Shown: positions 16,834 through 30,489 of the stretch, in pieces | How positions within the stretch are numbered: the first letter of the stretch is position 1 | Layout of the letters: each line of letters starts with the position of its first letter | DNA from: an uncultured beta proteobacterium | GTDB taxonomy: Bacteria > Pseudomonadota > Gammaproteobacteria > Burkholderiales > Rhodocyclaceae | Reading direction: 5' to 3' | Length of the DNA stretch: 64,000 nucleotides | Assembly: GCA_903908065.1 (NCBI GenBank) | Contig: CAIVQO010000047.1 | Coordinates: 26,271 to 90,270 of the forward strand | Program-made: the position numbers and the translations under genes | Notes under the pieces: model-generated | The model's input: only the letters and a program-made list of their open reading frames with translations | What the model was told of the DNA's origin: nothing | The model's database searches: none

Positions 16834-17418
16834 TCTTTGCTTCTCCTAGGGTTGTAAGGTATGGATACGACCTTGCTTCGCCTGTCACGCGCCTTCCCCC
16901 GAAGACTGTGTCCAGATACAGCGTGTTGTAGTGGTTGCCGTAGGAGGAATGCTAGGGACAAAGCCGACGCACTTCGTCGGTCATTGGTCGCGCCTGGACA
17001 GCAATTCCGTATGGGTTTTGTAACGTTGCGTAACGGGTCCGGGCCGTTATGGGGCAGGCTCGGAATCGGTCACTGCAACAGCCATCGCCGCCCGCGGAGC
17101 CAGGCCCGCCGGGGAGATCCCACTAGCTACCGGCCGCAGGATCCGCTCGGCCAGGCGTCCTCGGCAATGCGCCGTGCCACCACTGCGGCAAACACCTGCG
17201 ACAGGTTGTCGCAAGGCTGCCCGCGCAATCACGTGAGTCCAATCGGGTACGAGGCGGGACAGCAGACACGAAATTCACTTCAGCTTCGATTCGCTTCGGA
17301 GGCAAATCGCGCCTGTGCAATGCGATATCTCAGGGCCGCAAAGGAGTTGCGACAAGTTGACGCATGCGACGTTTCGCCGCGGCTTAGCACGCGACTGGCG
17401 AACTGCGGCTTGACCGAT
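16834..17418. other. Intergenic region upstream of the multicopper oxidase
   Basis: This 585-bp stretch separates the oxidase start from the stop of the response regulator gene; both genes are on the minus strand. It holds the best copy of the GTAAC direct repeat (17020-17034). I see no convincing gene, RNA or terminator in the remainder. Confidence 0.6.
17020..17034 (-). promoter_or_regulatory. Candidate OmpR/RstA-type operator before the multicopper oxidase
   Basis: The plus strand reads GTAACgttgcGTAAC: two perfect half-sites 10 bp apart, 187 bp upstream of the oxidase start. On the minus strand it reads GTTACgcaacGTTACAAAAC. The E. coli RstA box also has two TACA-type half-sites at a 10-bp period. 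The response regulator gene lies about 385 bp further upstream. Confidence 0.65.
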
Positions 17419-18126
17419 CTATTCCCAGTCGGTACGGCTGAACAGGTAGCCCTTGCCGCGCACGGTCTTGATGCGCACGGGGCTTTCCGCATCGTCGCCC
17501 AGCGCCTTGCGCAAGCGCGACACCCGCATGTCGATCGATCGGTTCAGGCCGTCGTATTCGATGCCGCGCATGGACGTGGTGATGTCGTCGCGCGACAGCA
17601 CCGTGCCGGCGCGACTGGCCAGCAACCAGAGCAAATCGAACTCGACCGTGCTGAATGCCACCTCATCATTACCCAGCCGCACGCTGCGCGTGACGCGACT
17701 GATAAAGAAGCGGCCGAAGCGGTATTCCTCCGCGTCCTGTTCGGGATTGTCATTGAAGCGGCGAAGGCAGGCTTTCAGGTGCGCCAGCACCACGTGCGGC
17801 GTGGCCGGTTTCAGCAGGTAGTCATCCGCGCCCAGGCCCAGGCCGAGCACCTGGTCAAGATCGTCGTCGCGCGCGGTGAGCATGATGATGGGGCCGGCAT
17901 AGCCGTTGCGAGCTTCGCGGCATATCTCGAACCCGTCCCGTCCGGGAAGGTTGCAGTCGAGCAGCACGGCATCGGGCCGCAGGGAGAGGATTTTCTGCAC
18001 GGCCCGCTCGCCCCGGGATTCAACCTGCACCTGCAAGCCCTGCTTCTCCAGGAAGCGCATCAGCGTAGCGGCAAATATCTCATCGTCCTCCACCAGGAGA
18101 ATCCGCTTGCCCCTGTTATCGGTCAT
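17419..18126 (-). CDS. OmpR-family response regulator (RstA-like)
   Basis: The 235-residue protein has a receiver domain (acidic pair in LLVEDDE, phospho-acceptor Asp57 in VLLDCNLPG, Thr in MLTARD, Lys in YLLKPATP). A winged-helix DNA-binding domain follows (about 135-232), with ISRVTRSVRLGNDEVAFSTV, SRDDITTSMRGIEYDGLNRS, DMRVSRLRKALGDD and the wing IKTVRGKGYLFS. The REEYDG-like turn is typical of RstA/OmpR proteins. Its ATG overlaps the stop of the hybrid kinase gene (ATGA), so the two form a pair. It is the last gene of the signalling array and sits directly upstream of the oxidase cluster. It is the best candidate to bind the GTAAC direct repeats found before four neighbouring units. Confidence 0.92.
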   Translation of the reverse strand: MTDNRGKRILLVEDDEIFAATLMRFLEKQGLQVQVESRGERAVQKILSLRPDAVLLDCNLPGRDGFEICREARNGYAGPIIMLTARDDDLDQVLGLGLGADDYLLKPATPHVVLAHLKACLRRFNDNPEQDAEEYRFGRFFISRVTRSVRLGNDEVAFSTVEFDLLWLLASRAGTVLSRDDITTSMRGIEYDGLNRSIDMRVSRLRKALGDDAESPVRIKTVRGKGYLFSRTDWE

Positions 18127-20747
18127 GTCATGGCTTCCTTTTCATACTTGCAGATCCATTCTCGCAATTCGGCGGCGGTTTCGCGCAAGCGCGTGTCGAG
18201 TTGGGCGACAAGATCGCCGGTGGCCGCGGCATCCTTTTGCTGCGCCGCGGCCTCCAGGCGCTCCGGCAGCGGCCCGGCACCATCAACGGCGTACACGGGC
18301 CAGTTGCTTTGCAACTTGTGCGCCTCCGCGGCGATCGTCGTGAAATCTCCTGCCCGTGCAAGCTCGGCGAGACGAGCCGCAGTATCGTCGAAAATGCGTT
18401 CAGCAAGAGGGGCAATCTCGGCGAACAGCGCGAGATCGTTCTCGACGGTATCGAGGACTCGCGCGAAGCGTGACGCGGACTTGCCGGCCGAGGACGGCGA
18501 CGGACGCGTGGCCATCACCCGGCCAATTTCCTCGAGCAGCATCGCCGACTTGAAGGGCTTGGACACATAGCCCTGCATGCCGCTCGCCAGGCACTTTTCA
18601 CGGTCACCACTGAGGGCATTGGCGGTCAAGGCAATGACCGGCAGATTCCTCACCGGCAAGGGCATCGAGCGCAGGCGTGCAACCGCTTCTAAGCCGCTCA
18701 TGCCCGGCAGTTGCAGGTCCATCAGCACCAGATCGAGATGTTCCTGCTCGATCAGCGCCAGGGCCTCGAAGGCCGTTTCGGCCTCGAGCACATCGTGTCC
18801 GTGCTTGCTCAGCAGGCGATTGGCGATCAACCGATTGATGTTGCTGTCCTCGACGACCAGAATGCGCAGGCTTCGCTGCAGGTTCGTCGCCGGTTGAGCG
18901 CGATTCTCGTCGATCGTGGGCTCGACCCGCCGGGTCAGCGAGTATGGCACCGTGAAGCAGAACTCGCTCCCCTTACCGGGCTCGCTTTCGAGCCAGATCA
19001 GCCCGTTCATGGCGTCGACCAGGCGTTTGCAGATTGCCAGCCCGAGACCGGTTCCGCCATAGGTCCGGGAGGTCGAGCCGTCGGCCTGAGAGAAGGGCTG
19101 GAACACGCGATCATGCTGTTCGGGGGCAATGCCGACGCCGGTGTCGCGCACCGAGAACAGCAACACGGCGCGTTCGTCCGCGCGCTCGATCACCCGCGCC
19201 GTGATGACGATCATGCCGTTCTGGGTAAACTTTATCGCGTTCCCGGCCAGGTTGAGAACGATCTGCCGCAACCGGCCGGGATCCCCGACAAGATCCAGGT
19301 CGAGATTCGTTTCATCGTGGTATTGGAACTCGATCTGCTTGGATTCGGCGCGCAGGCGCAGGGTCCGCAAGGTGTCGCCCAGGGCTTGTTCCAGAGTGAA
19401 CGGCACCTCGATCAGATCGACGCCGACCGCCTCGATCTTGGAGATATCCAGGATGTCATTGACGATCTCTAGCAGGCTTGACGCGGCACTGCCAGCCAGC
19501 GCGGCATAACCGCGCTGCTCTTCGGTCAGGCGCGTCTGCTTAAGCAGGTCGATCATGCCGATGATCCCGGCCAGCGGCGTCCGAATCTCGTGACTCATGT
19601 TGGCAAGGAACTCGGATTTTGCTTGGTTGGCGCGTTCCGCCTTGGCCTTGGCCTCGTTGAGTTCGGTGATATCGAAACGGAAACCTACGACCCCGCCATC
19701 TGGCATCCGCCGTTCGGAAATGCGCAGGCAGCGCCCGTCGTCGAGATACTGCTCGACCACCGAATTGGCGCTGCGATGGGCCGCCAGGCGCTCGGCCACC
19801 CACGCCCCGATGCGGCCCCGCGCATCGGGATACTGGCCGCGCCTGGCGCCTTCACGGATCAGGGTTTCGAACGAGACACCCGGCACGATCAGGTCCGCGG
19901 TGAGCCGGTAGTATTCGCGATAGCGTTGGTTGCAGATAACCAGGCGATCGTCCCGGTCGTAGATGACGAACCCCTCGTCAAGGGCCTCGATCGCCGTCAT
20001 CAGCTGCTCTCTGGCCGCCCGTGCCGTCTCGCCGCGCTCCGTCAGTTCTGCTGCGGCGCGCCGCATCGCCGCGGACAGTATTTCAAATTCCCTGACGCCG
20101 CTTTCGCTGATGACGCTTCCCCCCCTACCCTCTTCGAGTGCCTGCGCATAGTCCGTGAGTTCGCGCAGGGCACGCGCCGCCGGCTTCAGCTGGAACTCGA
20201 GCACCAGCATGCCGATGCCGAGCACGATCGCAAGCACCAGCATTCCCTCGCGCCATATCCTTCCCCGACTGGCCGCAAACCGGTCCTCGGCGAGGATCAG
20301 GCGGACTTCACCTATGGGTGCCGTCCTGCCTTCCATGTCCAGGTGGCGCACGATGTCTTTGGCCTTGGTCTCGCGCCCCGGCGTGTCGTCGATCGTCAGC
20401 GACATGCCGATTCGATAGGCGCGGCGGACAGCCGTACCGTCCTTGCTGCTGACGCGGATTTCCTCGATCCCCGGCGTTCGGGCCGCCGAGGTGAGCAAGG
20501 CCTCGACGCGGTTCAGGTCCAGGTCGGCCATCAGGTGTACGTTGGCCGCCGCAAGTGTTTCCGCCAGCACCTCGGCATCGCGCTCCAGCGCAGACTCGAA
20601 GTCGTCCGACAACGCGGGCACCAGCAGGGCGAGGAAGGCAAACAGCATCACCCCGAGAACGAGCGACAGGATGACCGCGCTTCGGGCGTAGAAGCCGCGG
20701 GGCAGGATGCGGCGCAAGTTCATCTTTGAATCATTGCATCCACGCAT
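18123..20747 (-). CDS. Hybrid sensor histidine kinase with PAS, receiver and Hpt domains
   Basis: The 874-residue membrane kinase has a helix at about 23-47, a periplasmic sensor of about 125 residues, and a second helix at about 172-190 ([17 protein letters not shown]). A linker, a PAS domain (about 250-365, [19 protein letters not shown]) and HisKA with the phospho-acceptor in [12 protein letters not shown] (His about 385) follow. HATPase has [10 protein letters not shown] and [13 protein letters not shown]; a receiver (Asp about 677 in [10 protein letters not shown]) and a C-terminal Hpt-like domain (His about 809 in AEAHKLQSN) complete it. This supports an internal His-Asp-His relay ending on the adjacent response regulator. 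The ATG at 20747 directly abuts the stop of the HDOD gene; the ATG at 20723 is an alternative. Confidence 0.92.
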   Translation of the reverse strand: MRGCNDSKMNLRRILPRGFYARSAVILSLVLGVMLFAFLALLVPALSDDFESALERDAEVLAETLAAANVHLMADLDLNRVEALLTSAARTPGIEEIRVSSKDGTAVRRAYRIGMSLTIDDTPGRETKAKDIVRHLDMEGRTAPIGEVRLILAEDRFAASRGRIWREGMLVLAIVLGIGMLVLEFQLKPAARALRELTDYAQALEEGRGGSVISESGVREFEILSAAMRRAAAELTERGETARAAREQLMTAIEALDEGFVIYDRDDRLVICNQRYREYYRLTADLIVPGVSFETLIREGARRGQYPDARGRIGAWVAERLAAHRSANSVVEQYLDDGRCLRISERRMPDGGVVGFRFDITELNEAKAKAERANQAKSEFLANMSHEIRTPLAGIIGMIDLLKQTRLTEEQRGYAALAGSAASSLLEIVNDILDISKIEAVGVDLIEVPFTLEQALGDTLRTLRLRAESKQIEFQYHDETNLDLDLVGDPGRLRQIVLNLAGNAIKFTQNGMIVITARVIERADERAVLLFSVRDTGVGIAPEQHDRVFQPFSQADGSTSRTYGGTGLGLAICKRLVDAMNGLIWLESEPGKGSEFCFTVPYSLTRRVEPTIDENRAQPATNLQRSLRILVVEDSNINRLIANRLLSKHGHDVLEAETAFEALALIEQEHLDLVLMDLQLPGMSGLEAVARLRSMPLPVRNLPVIALTANALSGDREKCLASGMQGYVSKPFKSAMLLEEIGRVMATRPSPSSAGKSASRFARVLDTVENDLALFAEIAPLAERIFDDTAARLAELARAGDFTTIAAEAHKLQSNWPVYAVDGAGPLPERLEAAAQQKDAAATGDLVAQLDTRLRETAAELREWICKYEKEAMT

Positions 20748-21617
20748 TCATCGCAGGCCAATTCGCGGGAATGCCTTGCTGGCATGCCGGCTGCGTGCCT
20801 CCATGCGTCCAAACAGTGGCTGCACATCGGCATTCCATTTCAGGCCCAGGACGTCACAGGCCGGAACGGAAAACGAGCACACATGGTTGACGCATCCCTG
20901 CGAGAGGTCAAGCGCATTGGAAAGAACCTCGGCAATATGCACCACCGGCACCAGAGCTTCGTCCAGCGCCTCGTCTGGTACATGGTGAAAGCGTATTGCC
21001 CGACAGATGTTTTCCGGCAGGGCCCAGTGATCGGCCAGCCAGCCGCCGATCACCGCGTGATCGACACCGAAGCATTCGCGCTCGGCCTCGCTGATGGAAA
21101 TGCAATGCTCGCCAGCTCCAGCCTGGGCGGCAGCGAAGGCGTCGGCGCGAAAACACTGCAACCACAACTGGCCGACATCATGCAGAAGGCCGGCGATCAG
21201 TGCCGCACCGAGCGCTGGCCCGGAGCGGCTCAACAAGGCCAGTTCCTGCGCACACATGCCGGCCGCGATACTGTGGTGCCAGAAGGTCGATGGCATGGCC
21301 GCGGAGGAATGGCCAAAAAAATTTCCCAAGCTGCTCAGCAGTGCGGTTTCGCGCACGCGACCGGTGCCAATTAGGGAAGTGGCCGTAAAAAGATCCGTTA
21401 TCGCACCCTGCCGACGCGACTTGAGGACTGCTGCATTTGCCAGCGAAAGCACCCGCGCGGCGGTCACCGGATCGCGGCGGATATGCTCCACCAGCATCGC
21501 CATGTTGGCCTCGTCATCGTCGATGGCCACCAGGATCTGCAGGACGATTTCGGGAAAAGCGGGCAGCGCATCGCTGCGGGAAATGACCTCGGCGCGGCTC
21601 AGGCGGCGACTTTCCAT
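20748..21617 (-). CDS. HDOD-domain signalling protein
   Basis: The 289-residue soluble protein has an HDOD domain over most of its length: SDALPAFPEIVLQILVAI, RRDPVTAARVLSLANAA, ITDLFTATSLIGTGRVRETA, FWHHSIAAGMCAQELAL and GLLHDVGQLWLQ, then ERECFGVDHAVIGGWLADHW. HDOD proteins are HD-superfamily relatives that usually lack full catalytic metal ligands and act as protein-interaction modules in chemotaxis and c-di-GMP networks. Here HD is present in LLHDVGQL, so catalysis cannot be excluded. GGAG precedes the ATG, which shares a base with the stop of the upstream 108-residue protein gene. The hybrid kinase gene follows immediately. Confidence 0.9.
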   Translation of the reverse strand: MESRRLSRAEVISRSDALPAFPEIVLQILVAIDDDEANMAMLVEHIRRDPVTAARVLSLANAAVLKSRRQGAITDLFTATSLIGTGRVRETALLSSLGNFFGHSSAAMPSTFWHHSIAAGMCAQELALLSRSGPALGAALIAGLLHDVGQLWLQCFRADAFAAAQAGAGEHCISISEAERECFGVDHAVIGGWLADHWALPENICRAIRFHHVPDEALDEALVPVVHIAEVLSNALDLSQGCVNHVCSFSVPACDVLGLKWNADVQPLFGRMEARSRHASKAFPRIGLR

Positions 21618-21943
21618 TATTTGCTCCGGTATATCAGAACCTGGTCGAAAAGGGCAGCCATGTTCGGATCGCCCAGGTCGGCGCCGGCAAAGATTTCCAG
21701 TGTGCGACGCGCCGCCAGGGCGGATTCGACGGCAATCTCCTCGTCAACGCGCTCATCGGGCAGGGCGACAAAGGCGTACTCGGCATGATGCGCCGCCAGC
21801 TGGTGCAGGTTATCCACCGTCAGAATATGCATTGCGGGCAAGCTGAAGCGCAACTGCCCGCAAACCACCACACGCACCGGCATGGCCAGGACCATCCCGG
21901 CCTGCAGCTCGGTCAAGGGCAGGTAGTGCATGCGCCGTCTCAT
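21617..21943 (-). CDS. Small signalling-array protein of unknown function
   Basis: The 108-residue protein begins MRRRMHYLPLTELQAGMVLAMPVRVV. The LTELQAGMVLAMPV stretch resembles the N-terminal module that precedes HD-GYP domains in some c-di-GMP phosphodiesterases (DUF3391-like), but no HD-GYP domain follows. The ATG overlaps the preceding stop (ATGA) and the stop overlaps the HDOD start, so it is translationally coupled on both sides. It may be an HD-GYP accessory half working with the HDOD protein, an inference from order only. Confidence 0.75.
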   Translation of the reverse strand: MRRRMHYLPLTELQAGMVLAMPVRVVVCGQLRFSLPAMHILTVDNLHQLAAHHAEYAFVALPDERVDEEIAVESALAARRTLEIFAGADLGDPNMAALFDQVLIYRSK

Positions 21944-22410
21944 TGGCTGGTCAGATCGAGTTGCCGATTGATAAGATCGATCATGACCTCGACCTCCCCA
22001 AGCAAGGTTACGGTGAGGTCGCGACGGGTTTCATCGTCATAGCTCTGATGAATCAGGAGTTCGGCGAAGCCATAGATGCTGGCCAGCGGCTCCCGTAGTT
22101 CCTCTGCAATTCTGGTAAGCCTGGGGTTCGCTGACGATGGGTCATCTGATCGCCAAATACAGTGCATTGACCGCAGCCCGGATTGCGCCAGTTCGATACG
22201 TCGGTGACTGAGGTGCTTTGAACGCATCGTAAAGTCGGCCTCGCCGATATTGACGAGATCATCGACAGGCACCCCCAGATAACGTGCGGTTGCCGGATTT
22301 GCGGCGCTGACCCGCCCCTCGGCATCGATCAGTACGAATCCCAGCGGGCTTAGCTCCCAAGCCAGTTTAGCGGCAAGGGCATCGACCTGAATATCGGCTT
22401 CTGGATTCAC
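21940..22410 (-). CDS. PAS protein with a degenerate histidine-kinase dimerisation domain
   Basis: The 156-residue protein has a PAS domain (about 15-85, LSPLGFVLIDAEGRVSAANP). A HisKA-like helical hairpin follows, in which the usual HELRTP motif reads EELREPLASIYGFAELL: the phospho-acceptor His is replaced by Glu. It ends after the second helix (LINRQLDLTSQ) with no HATPase domain. It cannot be a normal kinase; it may dimerise with a neighbouring kinase or dock the stand-alone receiver encoded just upstream. I chose the GTG at 22410, which overlaps the receiver stop (GTGA) and has a GGAAGGGGAAG purine tract upstream; the longer frame reads as shadow sequence. Confidence 0.75.
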   Translation of the reverse strand: MNPEADIQVDALAAKLAWELSPLGFVLIDAEGRVSAANPATARYLGVPVDDLVNIGEADFTMRSKHLSHRRIELAQSGLRSMHCIWRSDDPSSANPRLTRIAEELREPLASIYGFAELLIHQSYDDETRRDLTVTLLGEVEVMIDLINRQLDLTSQ

Positions 22411-22814
22411 GTCGCTTCCCCTTCCGGCGAACTTGAAGGAGGCTTCAGGTCCGAATTCAAGGTGGTGGATAGATAGCGCGCCAGCGCCAATGGGCTGAAG
22501 GGCTTGACGAAATACGCGTCGGCCCCGAGCGCATAGCCAAGTTCCTGGTCCTCGACCTGGCCGCAAGCCGTCACCAGGACCACATGCAGGTGCGCCAGCG
22601 CCGCATCCTTCTTGATCCTTTCGCACAACTGGAAGCCGTTCAGGGTGCCCGGCATCATCACGTCGAGGACAATGCCGTCGGGAACGTTTTCTTCGATGCG
22701 GGAAAGCGCCTGATCCGCGTCCCCCGCCTCCTCGATGATATAGCTCTTGCCCAGCGCCAGCCGGATCATCTTTCGGATATTTGGATGGTCATCGACTATC
22801 AGCACACGCTTCAT
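22407..22814 (-). CDS. Stand-alone receiver-domain response regulator
   Basis: The 135-residue protein is a single receiver: LIVDDH, phospho-acceptor Asp51 in GIVLDVMMPG, VLVTACGQ and AYFVKPFSP. No output domain follows; the C-terminus is a short Ser/Pro-rich tail. CheY/SpoF-like receivers of this kind pass phosphoryl groups between kinases or regulate partners by binding. It is closely similar to the stand-alone receiver at 40564-40929, including the block GADAYFxKPFSPL, so the two are probably duplicates. Both its ends overlap neighbouring genes by 4 bp. Confidence 0.92.
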   Translation of the reverse strand: MKRVLIVDDHPNIRKMIRLALGKSYIIEEAGDADQALSRIEENVPDGIVLDVMMPGTLNGFQLCERIKKDAALAHLHVVLVTACGQVEDQELGYALGADAYFVKPFSPLALARYLSTTLNSDLKPPSSSPEGEAT

Positions 22815-23946
22815 GGGGATTCTCCAGGTATCGAGAGATTGGTGGGTTCCTTGAATCGCTCGGTTACGAGCCTGAACGCATCCTTCAGGATCAGGAAAGC
22901 ATCGACGACGTCAGGATCGAAGTGGCTGCCGCGTCCGGAAACTATTACCTTGGTTGCCTGCTCCTGGGTCATCGCACGTTTATAGACACGCGGCGAGATC
23001 AGCGCGTCGTACACGTCAGGCACGGCCATCAGGCGTGCGCTGACAGGGATATGCTCTCCGGCCAGCCCACGCGGGTAGCCGCTGCCGTCCCATTTCTCGT
23101 GATGGGCCCATGCGATCTCCTTGGCCATTTGCAGAAACGGTGCGCTACGCCCAGTGTGCTGCTCTGCCCGCTCCAAGGCCTCCATGCCCAGCGTGGTGTG
23201 GCGCTTCATCTGTTCGAACTCCTCGGACGTGAGTTTTCCGGGCTTGAGCAGGATGTGGTCGGGAATGCCGACCTTGCCGATGTCGTGAAGCGGGGCGGAC
23301 TTGAACATGATCTCGATGTTGCTGCGCGTGAGCGACAATGAAAATCGCGGGTGGCGCTGCAGATGTTCGGCGAGGAGGAGGAGATAATGCTGTGTGCGTA
23401 GAACGTGTTGTCCGGTTTCGTTGTCCCGGGTTTCGGCCACCGATGCCAGGGCCAGAATGGTGACGTCCTGTATGTGCTCCAGTTCCTTGGCCCGCTTGGA
23501 AACCTGATTGACGAGGAATTGGTTCTTGTCATTGACAAAATCCCTCGCCAGCTTGAGGCTCAGGTGCATCTTGAGGCGGGCTTTCAGAATCGGCCCGCTG
23601 ATGGGCTTGGTGATGTAGTCCACCGCTCCCAGTTCGAAACCGGTCTCTTCATCGGACTCATTGGTCATGGCCGTGAGGAAGATCACTGGAATGTCGCGGG
23701 TTTTCGGATCGGACTTCAGCGTGCGGCAGGCCCCATAGCCGTCCATGCCTGGCATCACGATATCCAAAAGAATCAGGTCCGGGGGATCGCTTGCCGCCAG
23801 CGCCAGGCCGACTTCGGCGCGGTTGGCTACCTTGAGTTTATAGTCGGTCTTGAGCAGGCCGCTGATGGTCATCAGCACGTCCGGGCTGTCATCGATGATC
23901 AGGATCGATTCGCGCGAGTGGCCACCTATCTCGATGTGCTGCAGCG

Positions 23947-23950
<4 letters not shown>
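22811..23950 (-). CDS. RpfG-like response regulator with HD-GYP phosphodiesterase domain
   Basis: The 379-residue protein has an N-terminal receiver (about 15-130; Asp about 61 in [15 protein letters not shown]). A helical linker leads to an HD-GYP domain with [16 protein letters not shown], the metal motif [10 protein letters not shown] (about 222), HH in [17 protein letters not shown] (about 280-295) and a C-terminal [15 protein letters not shown] enzymes hydrolyse cyclic di-GMP, and this domain order is that of RpfG. The motifs look complete, so catalytic activity is expected. It overlaps the hybrid kinase gene upstream and the stand-alone receiver downstream by 4 bp each, making the 1417-residue kinase its likely phosphodonor. 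Confidence 0.94.
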
Positions 23951-28200
<4,250 letters not shown>

Positions 28201-28209
28201 TTCAGGCTT

Positions 28210-30450
28210 TCAGCATTCCTCTTGCGCCTGCGGGAGGCTCATTGACAAATTTGCATTGGCGGGCACCCACAGCGTGATGGTGGATCCCCGGCCCGGAAGG
28301 CTGACGAATTCCATTTCACCGCCGTGCAGCTCAATGATTTCCTTGACGATGCTCATGCCCAGGCCGGTTCCCAAAATCTTTCCCGAGGTATCCGCACGGT
28401 AGAAGCGCTCGCAGACCCTCGACAGTTGCTCCTGCGACATGCCGATCCCGGTGTCCTTGATGCGAATTCCGCAGCGATGGGAGTCATCCCGGCTGGATGG
28501 TGAAGCCGGCCTGTCGATCAGCTCGATCTCGACGGGCCCGCCATTCGGCGAATATTTGTAAGCGTTTGACAGGACATTGCCGATCGCCTGCGTCAGCTTG
28601 CCGCGGTCACCCCGAAGCCACATCGCAGCGGACATCTTTCGTAGCCTGGGCTGTTCGCGACCCATCGGCACCTTGAACCCGTCGACGATCTCCTGCACCA
28701 GCGCCTCGGCGGCGAGGCGCTCTAACGTGAAGTCCTTGCCGCGCCGGGCCTCGATGCGGGCAAGGTCGAGCAACTCATTGATGATTTCAGCCATCAGGCG
28801 CGCGTTGCGCAGTACGATTTCGAGAAGATCCTGCTGCTCCGCGCGCTCGAACTCCTGGGCATGGAGCACTTCCGAATATCCCAGGACACTTGCCATTGGG
28901 GTACGCAATTCATGGGCGGCCGTGGACAGGAACTCGCTCTTCATGCGATCAACCTCGGTCTCGTGGGTGACATCGCTGAAATAGAGGATCTGGGACACGC
29001 TTTCAGTCTGTGCGTCGCGCTGGCTGACATCGAGTACGCGCATGCACGGCTTTGCCAGCTCGATTCGTCTCGGCACCATGCCCATGTGCGCGTCGCGGTC
29101 GTCGCCCACGGAATGGCCCGTGCCCCCGGCTTGCATCGGTGTCATCTCCCAACTCCATGGTCCGGGAGTGCAAATGCCGCGAAGGATGGTGACAAACTCC
29201 GACTCGGTACGCCCCAGCAGTTCGCTCTGCTCAAGGCCTGTCATGGCGAGAAAGGCCGGGTTGACCGACCGCAGTCTTCGATCGCGATCGAAGGAGACGA
29301 AGCCATCGGGGCTAAGCGCGAAGATCGCGTTCAACTGGTCGGTTCGTTCCCGCAGGTGGCTTTCGGCCTGGTGGCGCTCGGTAATGTCGCCGTGCGATCC
29401 GGACATGCGCACTGCCCGCCCTTCGCCATCGAACATAGCCTTACCGCGGTCGAGGATCCACTTGTAGCTGCCGTCCTTGCATCGCAGGCGATATTCATGC
29501 TTGTAGAACTCGGTTTCGCCGCGCAGGTGCCGATGCAACTCCGCCTGCATATCCCGTACGTCCTCGGGGTGAACGCGGGAAAACCACTCATGTTCGTTCT
29601 CGCCAATCTCCCCCGGTCCATAGCCAAGCATCGACTTCCAGCGGTCGGAGCATTGGACGGTAGCGTCGACCGGATTCCAGTCCCAGATGCCATCATTGGC
29701 TCCGCGCACAGCCAATTGCCAGCGTTCTTCAGTTTCCTGCAAAGCACGCCGGGTCATCTCGCGCTCACGAACCAGGCCGGAAGTACGGTTGACCATGATG
29801 ACAAGGTTCTGGATTTCCGCGGGCGCGTCAGCTATGGTCAGGTGCTGAGCCGGCGCCAGGCTTGTGCCCATCAACTCTACCGCTTCGCTCAGCTTCGCCA
29901 GGCCGCCTAGCCAACGCGCAAGCGCCAGGCGAATGATGACCAGTCCGCCGAAAAGGCTGATCAGCCCGGTCCCGAACGCGATCAGACTCAGCAACCACAA
30001 TCCTGCCGCGACGTTCAGCGTGTCGAATTGCAGGCGCAATACACCATAGTCCCTGCCGCCGACGGATATGGCGCGGTTGACTTCGGGAAGCGAATTGGCA
30101 ACCCAGCCTTGCAAAAAGGCCGGCGCCTGACCGGAATTGCGAGCCCGGTTCTCGGCATGAACGACGCCCGCGCCGACGGACAGGAATTGCGCCGTTGCGA
30201 ACTGGGAGCCCTGCACCGCCTTGTTGAGCAGCTTCTGTACCGTATCGAAATCACCAATCACCACGCTGTCCTGGACGACCTGTGCAACCACTTCGACGAG
30301 CATGATTGACTCGACTTCGGTATCGACGACCTGCCTTTCAAATTGGTATTTGAGGAACAGGAGCAAGCCGCCGCCTACCATCAACAGCAAGGTGACGCTG
30401 TAGAGGACGAACACCCTGTTGATCAGGGTGGAGGGCAGGTAGCGCTCCAT
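28210..30450 (-). CDS. Sensor histidine kinase paired with a PhnD-like binding protein
   Basis: The roughly 746-residue protein has a membrane helix (VLYSVTLLLMVGGGLLLFL), a short periplasmic region of about 110 residues and a second helix pair near 155-190. PAS_3-type (WQLAVRGANDGIWDWNP) and PAS (QLNAIFALSPDGFVSFDRD) domains, HisKA with AAHELRTPMASVLGYSEVL and HATPase with RIKDTGIGMSQEQ and GTGLGMSIVKEIIELHGG follow. No receiver is attached. The C-terminal half matches those of the kinases at 31411 and 34500, indicating duplication. The periplasmic binding protein gene just upstream likely supplies the ligand signal. I chose the ATG at 30450; a TTG at 30474 is closer to the upstream stop but has no clear ribosome site. 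Confidence 0.9.
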   Translation of the reverse strand: MERYLPSTLINRVFVLYSVTLLLMVGGGLLLFLKYQFERQVVDTEVESIMLVEVVAQVVQDSVVIGDFDTVQKLLNKAVQGSQFATAQFLSVGAGVVHAENRARNSGQAPAFLQGWVANSLPEVNRAISVGGRDYGVLRLQFDTLNVAAGLWLLSLIAFGTGLISLFGGLVIIRLALARWLGGLAKLSEAVELMGTSLAPAQHLTIADAPAEIQNLVIMVNRTSGLVREREMTRRALQETEERWQLAVRGANDGIWDWNPVDATVQCSDRWKSMLGYGPGEIGENEHEWFSRVHPEDVRDMQAELHRHLRGETEFYKHEYRLRCKDGSYKWILDRGKAMFDGEGRAVRMSGSHGDITERHQAESHLRERTDQLNAIFALSPDGFVSFDRDRRLRSVNPAFLAMTGLEQSELLGRTESEFVTILRGICTPGPWSWEMTPMQAGGTGHSVGDDRDAHMGMVPRRIELAKPCMRVLDVSQRDAQTESVSQILYFSDVTHETEVDRMKSEFLSTAAHELRTPMASVLGYSEVLHAQEFERAEQQDLLEIVLRNARLMAEIINELLDLARIEARRGKDFTLERLAAEALVQEIVDGFKVPMGREQPRLRKMSAAMWLRGDRGKLTQAIGNVLSNAYKYSPNGGPVEIELIDRPASPSSRDDSHRCGIRIKDTGIGMSQEQLSRVCERFYRADTSGKILGTGLGMSIVKEIIELHGGEMEFVSLPGRGSTITLWVPANANLSMSLPQAQEEC

Positions 30451-30489
30451 ATTACGCTCAGGCCATGGTTCCAAGGCGGCAAGGCTCGC

